From Dermatophagoides farinae (lineage: Eukaryota > Arthropoda > Arachnida > Sarcoptiformes > Pyroglyphidae), in assembly GCF_024713945.1 (NCBI RefSeq), contig NC_134682.1, positions 3,224,001 to 3,288,000 on the forward strand: 64,000 nucleotides of DNA, read 5' to 3'. Of this stretch, positions 1-8,681 are shown piece after piece. Under the pieces are notes generated by a model that worked only from the letters and a program-made list of their open reading frames with translations, ran no database searches and was not told where the DNA came from. A program made the position numbers and the translations under genes. Positions within the stretch are counted from its first letter, which is position 1, and the number at the start of each line of letters is the position of its first letter.

Positions 1-1151
1 TGGTGCATGGACAGACATCATCATTTGTTGCTCAATCATCATCAATAAATCCATGGATGCCTCAACAACCAGCACCATTAGTATGGGTTAATAATCGAAA
101 TCAACAATCATCATTATCACGTGTAGCTAGAGCAACAATTTCAGCGCCTATTCCGGTTGCACCAAAACCAACGCCCACTTTAATTGCTTCTACGAGACCG
201 GTAACGGCTATTGTTCCAGTAATGGCAGCCACAATCGTTCCAGTTGTATCAGCATTCCAACCGCAATTATTGGCACCAGTTTCAATATCACAACCGATAG
301 CAATGGCTAGCAACAGTAATTCGAATTACTTTACATTATCATCGGTTCAACGGCGAAGACACACTATCCGATATCAGGCACCAAAAGGATCATCTAAAAA
401 TTCAACTTTAGCTTCACCATCAGAGGCACCGGAAGAAATTGCTAAACCACAAACAATCAATGTACCAATCGGTATTTCTCATTATAAACCAATACAATTT
501 GTCGATTCATTACAACCATTTCAACAGCCGACTGATTACAAAGCTTTTATTGAAAGTTTTAATGTTATAAACAAAAATTCTACTAGCAACAACAACAATA
601 ACAATAAAGTGAAAACAGATAGAGGTCAAAAGCCTACGGATAAACGTCAAACTGATAAACATTCAACGAAACCATCTGCTACATCAACGATATTATCAAA
701 TGAATCAGAATCAACGAATGATCCAAATGAAATCAAAATAGTTGAAACAGCCGAAGGTTTTGTTCCAGATGGTAATGGTATCCGTACCGATTCAGGTTTC
801 GTTCATAAACCACGAATGATTGAATTAGAATCTAGCTATATACCATTGACGCTTCGTTTTTCTTCTAGACCACGACGATTGAATATAATTAATAATGAAG
901 ATCTTATTGGACAAGATTCAAATCGTCATGATAGGATTAATGGAAAAAAAGAACCAATTGATTTAGTAGATAAAAATTCCGGCTCTTTCAATCTAGATAC
1001 AAAAGCAATATTCGGACCAACTAGACGTGAAGAACCATTAGTACTTAAACCTGGTGCAAATAACGTTCCATCTCATATGCAACATATAATCAAATGTATA
1101 TTTCCTGATTTTCGATTTGATGGCTCGGAAAAGGTTCGCAGTGCTTGTTGA
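1..1151 (+). CDS. 3' end of an unidentified low-complexity protein gene, cut by the window edge
   Basis: An open frame runs from the first full codon of the window to TGA at 1149-1151, about 382 codons. No stop precedes it and the first codon at position 3 is GTG, not ATG, so the true start lies outside the window. The product is rich in Pro, Gln, Ser, Ala and Val in its first 110 residues and in Asn/Ser/Lys later. It has an Asn run near 590-606, no membrane segment and no domain I recognise. The last 60 residues are less repetitive and end in Cys. The 1.1 kb of open frame in such A+T-rich DNA argues for real coding. The frame could be a last exon or a single large one. Function unknown. Confidence 0.6.
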   Translation, partial: VHGQTSSFVAQSSSINPWMPQQPAPLVWVNNRNQQSSLSRVARATISAPIPVAPKPTPTLIASTRPVTAIVPVMAATIVPVVSAFQPQLLAPVSISQPIAMASNSNSNYFTLSSVQRRRHTIRYQAPKGSSKNSTLASPSEAPEEIAKPQTINVPIGISHYKPIQFVDSLQPFQQPTDYKAFIESFNVINKNSTSNNNNNNKVKTDRGQKPTDKRQTDKHSTKPSATSTILSNESESTNDPNEIKIVETAEGFVPDGNGIRTDSGFVHKPRMIELESSYIPLTLRFSSRPRRLNIINNEDLIGQDSNRHDRINGKKEPIDLVDKNSGSFNLDTKAIFGPTRREEPLVLKPGANNVPSHMQHIIKCIFPDFRFDGSEKVRSAC

Positions 1152-2634
1152 AACAATTTCATTTTTTTTCCTGGACACACCTTATACACCTTATAAACGC
1201 CCATTCGTATACGAACATATATATTCCTTCAAACAATTAACACAATTGGCTTTCGGAACATTTTTTTTTTATCTTCATTTTTTTTCAATATTGGCTTTAA
1301 CATAATGTCTATGTGGATGGATTTGTTTTTTTCTTGATGAAAAAATTCAATCATGTTTTTCTTTTATGTTCATGTAAACAAAATTCTATGGATAAAAAAA
1401 AATAATTTGTATTATTTATTTGAATTTATAAAGAAAAAAAAAATTTTAAAAACGAAATTTTGTTCATTGATTTTGACATTTTTTTTTTAATTTTCTATAG
1501 AATCTATAGATGATGTACAAAATTACAAGATAGATAGAGATACATACACACCGTTATTTTTTTTTTTGGATCTTGACCCGCATGTATAGCAGTTGAACAA
1601 TAAGAAAGACATATGGTTCAATCGTCAATCAACCATTCAATTGATGATGATGATAATAAATTAAACGATTGACTTTTTTTTATAGATATTTCGAAATTTC
1701 ATTTATACATTGTTTCAACATTTTTATATCAATAATATATACCGGGTTATATACCATTTTTGGCTTGTCAAATGAATATGTGTTGACAGATGTATATACG
1801 ATTTATCGATGTTTCCAATGACATCTTAAGCAATTCATACATTGTTTTTTTTTTTTTTTTTTTTGGTCCGACAATGTTCATTGTTTCAAAATATTATAAT
1901 TTTCGCAACATTTTTGCCAATGAGCTTGTGGCCAAAATAATAAATGATGATTGTGTATTTTCAATATGGGAATTCAAGAACTTTCTTTTTTTGCTTCTTC
2001 AATCGTGATTTCCTTGGAATTTTTTTTTTCATTTTTCTGATTTATAATGCGAAAAACATGCATGTACAAATTATTGAGATTTATGAATTGAATTCGATTC
2101 ATTCTAAACAACAAATGCTTTCAATGATAAAAAAGAAAATTTTGTTTCCGAAAAGAGAGAAAATTCTGTTTTCATGATGATTCTTGATGGAATTGACTTG
2201 GATTCAAAATCAAATAATCGGTTCGCTTAAATCAGCTGATGGATAAGAAACAAGACAAAGATATTTGATCATGGTTGATTTATCATTTATTCAATTATTA
2301 CTTTGTATCGAAAGATTCTCTCATGAATTGACTATAGAATAAAACACGTTGTGCTAATGGATTGTAATAATTTTCGTTATCCGAATCGTTATAATACCTC
2401 ACAAACAAAATATAAATGCAAATTTTTTTTTTAATTTTTTTTATTATAATTAAAATTGAAAGTGATCTACTAGTCTATGATCATAATTTATGTGACTTAT
2501 GCCACTTTTTTTTGAAAAATGAAATATATATTTTATGAGAATGAATTGAATGAATAAGTAGTAAATTAATGGTGGATTATAGTTAATATAGTAAAAATGA
2601 AAATTTTCAATCATCAATTTCATATTTTTGTTTT
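1152..2634. other. Intergenic spacer, A+T-rich
   Basis: This stretch holds the probable 3' untranslated region of the first gene and then spacer. It is dominated by A and T runs, including a 20-base T run at 1845-1864. The short frames in it are hydrophobic products of T runs and I do not accept them as genes. Confidence 0.6.
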
Positions 2635-2840
2635 TTAATTTGCAATAGTTTTTGCCGAGTTGCCAACAATTTCATTATCAGATTCATTAGATTTTTGTTT
2701 TTCATTTGAAGTCTACACAACAACAAAAAAAACAGATCAATTAAAAATTGAAAAAAAATTTAACAATAAAAAAACATACCGATGATGTGGCGGCTACTGT
2801 TTTCTTTTTCACAATTTCAACATCTTTTTTCATTTTTGAA
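2635..2840 (-). other. Topoisomerase II-like 3' tail in a shifted frame
   Basis: Beyond the stop of the topoisomerase-like frame, a different minus-strand frame reads a Lys/Ser/Asn-rich tail ending in KKKTVAATSS at 2780. A phase-0 intron (2713-2779, GTATGT...TAG) follows, then 26 more codons to TAA at 2635-2637. Composition and placement fit the charged C-terminal tail usual in topoisomerase II. The frame does not connect to the upstream exon by any intron I can find, so a frame break in this copy is the simplest reading. Confidence 0.45.
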
Positions 2841-4273
2841 TCATTTGTTTGTCCGTAATAAGCAAGGTAAGTTTAGATTTGTTGACAGGCTATTTAATAA
2901 TTCCACCAAATTTACATTCGTATCGCCATCATCATTTTTTGTTTCTTCTTTATTATTATTCGATTTTTTTACCCGTTCTTTTTTCGACTGATATTTTTCG
3001 AAATCTATTTTTGGTTCAATACGAACAGCATGTACACTTGGTTTATAAATATCGGCCAAATTTGAAATCTCAGCTGATTTTTTCTGAATTTCACGTTCAT
3101 TTTTTTCTAAACGTTCATATTCTTCAACGAATGCATCCAAATCTTTTTCCCAAAGCATTTTTGGCGTGGAACGTTTAAGTTCTTCTAGTTCCGATTTTTT
3201 TGCATCACGTTTTTGGAATAATTTTTGAACATTTTCTCTTAACATTGTTCGTATTGCCATATCGATAAGATAATCAAAATCATATTTCTTCTCCTCTTCC
3301 GTTTCAGGCATTTTATCACCATCTTCAACGTTTTCATTTTCATTATTTGACGTCGTGTCGTGCCATGCTTTCACAGGATCCGAATCATATTTTTGTTCAA
3401 TCAAAAGCTTTATATATTCTTTTTTCTTAGTATTTTTCGTAATGATTTTTCTCTCATCTAATTCGAAAATAAAACGTAATTGATTTTCAAGTTTTAATAG
3501 TTCAGCTTCAAACATAGCTTCATAATATTTCTTGCGTCGAACATAGAAATCCATACGAATAGTGAAAAATTCTCGCAAAATATCCAAAGGTGATTCATAT
3601 TTTTGAATATCACCATTTTGATCAAACAAAATCATCGATGAAATTGACAGAGAAGTTTGTAATTTGAATTTTTTATGTATGCCATCTCGCATTACTTTTT
3701 CCAATGCATTTTTATTCATTTTAACAACAAATCTATTAAACAAACAAAAAAAATTTTAGAATTGAACCTCAAGAAAAAATTAAATCAAACATACTTGACA
3801 GTGGTATCGGTATGATATTCTTGATAATCATTGATGAGTGCAGGACTTTTTCCCGTACCATGTAACATTGGTTCCAAAATTGTTTTCTTATAATCCTCAA
3901 TACAGGTGCCAATTGGTAATTCCGTAATTTCGATAGTTTGTTCATCCAATTTGGCAACTTCACCATTAATGATATATTTCATTGGTTCCACTTTCACCAC
4001 GGTACCTTTGAAATTTTTATACCATGGATTCATTTCCAAAGGTTCTTCATTACGAAGCATTCGGCTAATGTTATCAACGATATCTCGTGGATTATATTTA
4101 GGAACATTAGTCTCAAAAATGGAAGTACTATCTTCGACACCATTAACTAAAACCATTGGAATGATTGGAACATAGTATTTGGGTTCCATTTTTCGATTAC
4201 CTTCATTCTCATAAGTCAATAATGTATCATCCAATGGTGAAAATATTTTCCTTGCCAAAGGACTTAATAACAT
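2841..4273 (-). CDS. Truncated DNA topoisomerase II-like gene (diverged paralogue or pseudogene)
   Basis: Two exons on the minus strand, 4273-3795 and 3732-2841, are joined by a 62-bp intron (donor GTATGT, acceptor TTTAATAG). Splicing restores the family motif HTDTTVKFVVKM. The joined product matches eukaryotic topoisomerase II from just after the active-site tyrosine onward: SPLAR, YYVPIIPMVLVNG, the YKNFKG region, a GLHK-like IHKKFKLQTSL and YDSDPVKAW. Missing are the ATPase domain, the TOPRIM domain and the RYIFT active-site segment. Codons directly upstream of the first ATG read Y-F-Y-T but run into a T tract without the preceding Arg. The core motif GxxGIGTGWS is replaced by GVEDSTSIFET at equal length. 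A Lys/Ser-rich tail with its own good splice pair (2780-2713/2712-2635) lies beyond the stop in another frame. It cannot be a working topoisomerase; the long open frames suggest a recent or still expressed remnant. Confidence 0.8.
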
Positions 4274-4684
4274 TGTGTAAAAATAAAAAAAAACTGCAGA
4301 ATTGTTCGATCAAGAATTTATTGCGATAGATGATTTGAAACAATCTGATTCTGATGATGATTGATGATGATGATATGAATATGGAAAAAATAAAATTCAC
4401 TTTTCAGTCAAAAACGGAATTGCTTTCGAATTTGTTGCATCACCATCACAATTATTAATAGAACAATCACTCGCTCACTCACACAAAAAACGCGCACACA
4501 CACACGTACCATACTTATATGACGTACTCAAACATTTTTTTATAGTGAGTATGATTAGTGAGCTAGTTTAGTTTAGTCTAGTCTAGTCGTTGGATTGTCA
4601 TAATGGAATTCAAAAAATAATATTAAATCAAAGATAAGGTTTAGATTTTGAAGTTTTTTTTATTGTCATCATTTTTCTAAATTA
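4274..4684. other. Spacer 5' of the topoisomerase-like copy
   Basis: No further topoisomerase exon is visible here on the minus strand. The stretch contains GAT/ATG triplet runs and a short CACACA run near 4490-4505. Confidence 0.5.
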
Positions 4685-4978
4685 TCACAGCGTCAAGAAA
4701 AATTTAAAAAAAAGATTCTGTAAATATGATTTTTCAATTTTTTCGTCAAACTTTTCGTTTTCTTGAGCTGTTTTCGAATAGGTAGAATCCACATTAATGT
4801 CAGCAATCGTTGTTTCATCAACGGAAAGATCGGATTCAGAATTTCTTGTACAATCTTCATTTTCTGAAATTGTTTCACCATCCAGCCATGTATAACCTTG
4901 AGATGTAGAAGTAGCTTCTAAACACAAGCGTAGTCTGTGAGCTGTAACTTTGACAATGCTTTTGAGAATTGTGTTGAA
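4685..4978 (-). CDS. Unplaced coding-like frame, acidic C-terminal half
   Basis: A minus-strand frame of 97 codons is open from just after a TGA (4979-4981) to its stop at 4685. It has no ATG, so it would have to be an internal or last exon. It starts with a basic/hydrophobic stretch (ILKSIVKVTAHRLRLCLEA) and continues into an acidic Ser/Thr/Glu region. The last dozen residues are Phe-rich and may be intron read-through. I recognise no family. Its codon use resembles genuine neighbouring exons more than the spacers, but support is modest. Confidence 0.35.
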   Translation of the reverse strand, partial: FNTILKSIVKVTAHRLRLCLEATSTSQGYTWLDGETISENEDCTRNSESDLSVDETTIADINVDSTYSKTAQENEKFDEKIEKSYLQNLFFKFFLTL

Positions 4979-5060
4979 TCATTTTTGAATTTGCTTAAAA
5001 ATTTTTCGAAATTTTTTTGTATTTGGTAATTAATTTCCGCGACTATTTTTCGTAGCAATA

Positions 5061-5280
5061 TTTTTTATTTTTTCTGGCAGAAACATTTCTGTTTTTTGTA
5101 AGTATTCTTTCTGGCAGAAAAAAAATTCATCTTCTGTCAGAAGAATTATTTTTTTTGGCAGAGAAATTATTTTTTTCAATTAGATATTTAATTGATTTTT
5201 GGAAGTAAAAATATTCGATTTTTGGAAGAAAAAAAATCGATTTTTGGAAGAAAAAAAATTGATTTGTCAGAAAAATTATA
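5061..5280 (+). repeat. Degenerate short tandem repeats
   Basis: Two interwoven imperfect units recur. The first is TTCTGGCAGAAAAA-like (four or five copies from 5073). The second is ATTGATTTTTGGAAGAAAAA-like (three copies near 5190-5262). Copies differ by several bases, so this is an old minisatellite-like array with no obvious gene content. Confidence 0.55.
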
Positions 5281-5428
5281 ATTAATTCAATTTTTGATAA
5301 TTGATATTCGAATTCAAAAACTGATATTTACAATTCACCTGAAAAATTTTATTTTTCAGTATAAAAAATCTAAAATATAAAAATAACATAACGCCATAAC
5401 GATGATAACGTTGATTATACACACATTT

Positions 5429-5652
5429 TCATTTTATTTTTTCAGTCTTCGTGGACGTAGAGATCGTTTTGATTCTTCCAAATTCTGTTTTTTTTTCGGG
5501 CAAATTTGTTTTCGAATCAACTTCCTTGTTTGCATTTTTCTTAGACGATTTATCACTCGACTTCGATGTGTTGTCCACTGGTGAGTGATTCTTATTGTCA
5601 TCATCAAAAATATGATCAAAATCCATTGCACGAATTTTACAAGTTATTAAAT
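5429..5652 (-). CDS. Unplaced coding-like exon, Lys/Ser/Asp-rich
   Basis: A minus-strand frame is open from an acceptor-like TTGTAG (ending at 5653) and reads in phase 1 through an ATG at 5626-5624 to a stop at 5429. From the ATG it begins MDFDHIFDDDNK and becomes Lys/Ser/Thr-rich, a disordered nuclear-type composition. It could be a first exon (ATG at 5626) or internal. It lies between the two other unplaced frames on the same strand, so the three may belong to one gene, but I could not find splice pairs joining them. No family recognised. Confidence 0.35.
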
Positions 5653-5800
5653 CTACAACTCAATTTTTCAATAATTAATAATATATAGATATAGATATAA
5701 AATTAATCAATAATAAACACAGTTTTCACTAATAAAATTATCGTATTTTTTTATTCTCTTTTTGATTAGCTTGATTAGCTTTTATAATAAATTTTCAGAT

Positions 5801-6060
5801 TCATAATTTGTTTACAAACAAATAATATACTGTCCCATCCGGTTTTGGTTTGTTGACGATAACTTTTTTGATTTTTTCCCAATTGTACGCTTCGGTCCAA
5901 TCTTTAAGTTCTATCGATGGCTCCGAATTATAAGATTTAGACCCCGAAGCGTAGCTCAACGACCATGATTTTATCATATTGTGTATGGTGTTGATGAATC
6001 TCGATAAAGTTAATCGTTCTCTTAATGTATGTTCATTTTTGATTGTTAGATTAAATGCTT
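5801..6060 (-). CDS. Orphan minus-strand exon of about 86 codons
   Basis: Reading the minus strand from an acceptor-like TACTCTTTAG (AG at 6062-6061), a phase-1 exon stays open for about 85 codons to TGA at 5801-5803. The product is mixed and soluble: LRERLTLSRFINTIHNM, then a Tyr/Ser stretch, then DWTEAYNWEKIKKV and KPDGTVYYLFVNKL at the end. Residue use is balanced and base composition is more G+C-rich than the flanks, as in real exons. The only internal ATG is about 25 codons in, so an upstream exon is likely. I do not recognise the family; a chromodomain-like beta strand pattern near the end is a guess only. Confidence 0.45.
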
Positions 6061-6451
6061 CTAAAGAGTATTAATCGTGGATGGTTTCGAATCCTTAAGA
6101 TTGTTCAATTTCGAAATATTGGAACTTTCTTTAAAAAAAACGTTCAAAAATACGACGAGTATAATTTGAACAAAATAAAGCAAACAAAATTTTGTGTGTC
6201 AAAAGGGAAATGATTGTTTAGATGAGTCAATTTTTTTTTCATTGTAAATGTGTGTATGTAAACATAAGTTATTCATAAAGTACATGATTTTTCATATAAA
6301 ATATCTATGTATCTATCTATCTATTCTATATATCTTCTTATCTCTTTATGACGCTAGTTTGTCGGTAACTGCAACTTTTACACTCGCCAAGTGCTTGCAC
6401 TGTGTACTGGCACTGTGTATTAACTTGGCATTTGATGCGGTATTAACAATA
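6061..6451. other. Spacer
   Basis: No gene is visible. The segment includes TATC repeats near 6301-6340 and leads into the TA-flanked inverted-repeat element. Confidence 0.5.
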
Positions 6452-6656
6452 CAGTAATACCCCGCTTAACGCTGCCCCTTTTAGCGCTGATTCGATATAA
6501 CGCTGTACAATTACCCTACATTACATTACATTGTTACATTGTATATGAAGGGTAAAAATGCATTATGTAAAAATAGCCCCGCTTAGCGCTGTTTCGCTTA
6601 ACGCTCAGAATTTTTGTAACGTAACCCCCGCGTTACAAAAATTATGTTTATTACTG
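6452..6656 (+). mobile_element. MITE-like element with short terminal inverted repeats and TA flanks
   Basis: The element begins CAGTAATACCCCGC and ends TATTACTG, giving an 8-bp perfect terminal inverted repeat. A TA dinucleotide lies on each side (6450-6451 and 6657-6658), the target duplication expected of Tc1/mariner-pogo type transposons. Inside, CCCCGCTTAACGCT-like blocks recur four or five times (6459, 6474, 6496, 6580, 6593), some as CGCTTAGCGCT variants. At about 205 bp with no coding capacity it would be a non-autonomous element. The G+C-rich start contrasts with the surroundings. Known pogo/Tigger ends have a similar CAGTA...CCTCG style, which supports the class only loosely. Confidence 0.55.
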
Positions 6657-6822
6657 TATATATCTGGATCGGTCATGATTTGTTGTTGTTGTTGTTGTCT
6701 GATATTTTCCCCTCAACTCAGGCGTTTCCCTACAGAATGTCTCGAATTGACCTGATTGGGGAGAGAAATGATGCCGGTCATTTCGAAACCGGATGTCGGC
6801 CAATTCGTGAACAGATATGGAC

Positions 6823-6952
6823 GCCGGTGTATTTCAATTGGTTAGAATGTCCGGCTTTTATTTCTGTACAAAAGTGGGTGTTGGTGTTTAAATTAACACA
6901 GTTACAGTAACCGGAAACCGGAAGGTTTTGGGTTCGAGTCCCAACATCGGCG
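6823..6952 (+). tRNA. tRNA-like gene with putative 56-bp anticodon-loop intron (tRNA relic or SINE head possible)
   Basis: A full cloverleaf can be drawn. Acceptor stem 6823-6829 GCCGGTG pairs with 6945-6951 CATCGGC with one G-T wobble. Position 8-9 is TA. D arm 6832-6848 has a 3-4 bp stem and a 9-base AATTGGTTA loop. Anticodon stem TCCGG (6850-6854) pairs with CCGGA (6918-6922). The variable loop is 5 bases (AGGTT). The T arm TTGGG/CCCAA has a TTCGAGT loop. The discriminator is G, followed directly by eight T. A- and B-box promoters are therefore present. The anticodon loop is split by 56 bases (6861-6916); read canonically the anticodon would be TTT (Lys). T at position 10 and an uncommon intron-bearing isotype argue for a decayed tRNA or tRNA-derived element. 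Confidence 0.5.
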
Positions 6953-7124
6953 TTTTTTTTGGTCATTTGATGTCAAATCAACTGTGTGCTGGCGATGACG
7001 ATGAAAAATCATGGATTCGAGTCCCAACATCGGCGTTTTTTTTTGGTCATTTGATGTCAAATCAACTGTGTGCTGGCGATGACGATGAAAAATCATGGAT
7101 TCTAGTCCAAAAACATCGGCGTTT
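6931..7124 (+). repeat. 83-84 bp tandem repeat carrying T-arm-like B boxes
   Basis: The block from the T arm through the acceptor 3' strand, T run and a 55-bp tail (GGTCATTTGATGTCAAATCA and on) is repeated. T-loop starts fall at 6933, 7016 and 7100, giving units of 83 and 84 bp and a partial third. The first two copies are nearly identical; the third has TTCTAG and extra A bases. Each copy keeps a B-box-like core and the ACATCGGCG end. Confidence 0.75.
6953..6960 (+). terminator. Pol III-type T8 terminator after the tRNA-like unit
   Basis: Eight consecutive T start immediately after the discriminator base, where RNA polymerase III stops after tRNA genes. T runs are common in this window, so position rather than length is the evidence. 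Confidence 0.5.
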
Positions 7125-7258
7125 TCTTTAATTTTTTTTTCTGATAATCAGAATTCGTTCATCATATATTGAGTTGAAATTTTATTTAATGAACTCTTTT
7201 TTTGCATTACCAATCATTGAAATGGAAACAGTTGTTTGTAATTAACCGTTATGGTTTT

Positions 7259-8453
7259 TTATAATTGTAATATGTTATTAATAATTGGATTTTGTGCAAT
7301 GATATTTGTTGTTTCACCAGACATAATCGGTGGTGTTTTTGTTCTGAAAATTCTCCAACTTGGTCCTTGTAATTCCGATAAATTTGTTGATGAGGATATG
7401 AATTGTGTATCAATATCTGGAAATGAATGAATACTATCTAAATCTGGATCGATTCCAAGATATTGACTAACATAATCATATTTTTGTTGTTCGATTTCAT
7501 TTTTAATAACAGATGTTTTCCATGGTAGTTTTGTTGGTGATAGTTTTGATGGTAGTTTTGTTTCCGTTGTTGTAATGTTTTTGTCAATGTTCTTATGGAT
7601 GATTGATTTATTTTCATTTTTAATTGCTAAATTTTTACCTTTAATTTTGAATGTTGGCGGTTTTTTACTATGTGTGTGCGTGTGTGTGTGTGCGTAATTA
7701 ATTTTAATATTATATCAATTATGAATTCAATCAATAAACTTACTTAGATGGAAAACGATTGCAAAAAGTTACGCAAATAGCGGTGATAATAGTGATAATT
7801 ATAAGCGCAATGGTTACATATACACGATTTTTTGGTGTCCACCAACAAAACCAACTTGAATGATTAAATTGATGACAAAATTTTCCAAACCATTCAATAG
7901 TATTATCTTTGATTAATTTACTAAATCGTTCATTACAAACATTTGCCACTTTTGTTTCGCAATCCAATGCCGTCCATATAAAACAGCAGAATTGTTGATT
8001 ACTATAAAACTATTTAGTTTCATTAAAACTATATATTTAGTTTTTTTTCTTTAAAAATGTTCACATTTTTCTTACATAACCATTGATTCGTATGTCCCAT
8101 TCAAGTTGAGCCTGGATTTCACAATGATCAAAATTTGAATAAATCGATTGCGAACAATTAAGAGTTCTGTCTAATCCATAAAAAGGTTTATATGGAAATC
8201 GTATAGATTTATTCGAATATTTGCCATTTAGGATGATCATTTCATCATCATTTGCAGGTTTGCTTTTAAATCCGGTCATCATATAATCGAAAAACATTTT
8301 CGAGCAAAACAAAATTCTTCTAAACTGTTTGTATAGTTTTATATAAATATTATTCGATTGTAACAATTTAATTTTATAAAAAAAAACAAAATCTTGAAAA
8401 ATCAAAATGAAAAACGCGAAACACTTGAAAATCGACCAAATTATCCGGTTCAT
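7259..8453 (-). CDS. Single-pass membrane protein of unknown function, three exons
   Basis: Exons 8453-8076, 8009-7744 and 7667-7259 join in phase through introns of 66 bp (GTAAGA...AATAG) and 76 bp (GTAAGT...CATAG), giving 350 residues. The last exon has almost no Met, so it escapes a simple ORF search. The N-terminus is a hydrophobic signal/anchor (residues about 5-27). A Cys- and Trp-rich ectodomain follows, with NCSQS, CEIQ, FCCF, DCETKVANVC and WFCWW. A strong transmembrane segment (VYVTIALIIITIITAICVTF) sits near residues 190-210, before a Lys/Pro/Thr-rich tail of about 135 residues. Topology looks like a secreted-face domain of about 160 residues with a cytoplasmic tail. I recognise no family. 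The TAA at 7259-7261 is followed by A+T-rich spacer. Confidence 0.72.
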
Positions 8454-8681
8454 TTTGCTACATTTAATTTTGCAAAATTTATGTGTCTTTGTATGACCCG
8501 GACAAAAAAAAATAAATTACACTGAAATCGATAATGTACTCATTTTTTTGGCTTGAATCTTTGCAATTTTTTTTTCTTATAACTAGGGAATTTTTCCAAG
8601 AAAAAACAATTTAGTTGTTAGCAAAGGTATTTCGTGAATGTCAATTGATTCAATTTTTTTAAAATCTGAATACTTCGCAAA
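8454..8681. other. Divergent promoter interval
   Basis: This 228-bp gap separates the starts of the minus-strand membrane protein gene and the first chemoreceptor-like gene, so it should hold both promoters. I see no clear TATA/initiator pair; it is mostly A/T runs. Confidence 0.4.

Noticed and set aside
101-313. 70-residue minus-strand frame opposite the first gene
   Set aside because: It is the antisense shadow of the long plus-strand coding frame, with Ala/Gly/Val-rich translation and no independent support.
2849-3178. 109-residue plus-strand frame and a GCAAG|GTAAGT donor near 2870
   Set aside because: The frame is hydrophobic antisense of the topoisomerase II-like exon, which has clear family similarity. 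The donor match on that strand is coincidental.
6778-7131. Short frames on both strands through the tRNA-like unit and its repeats
   Set aside because: Translations such as GTRTQNLPVSG arise from antisense T-arm sequence. The tandem 83-bp unit explains the repeated peptide.
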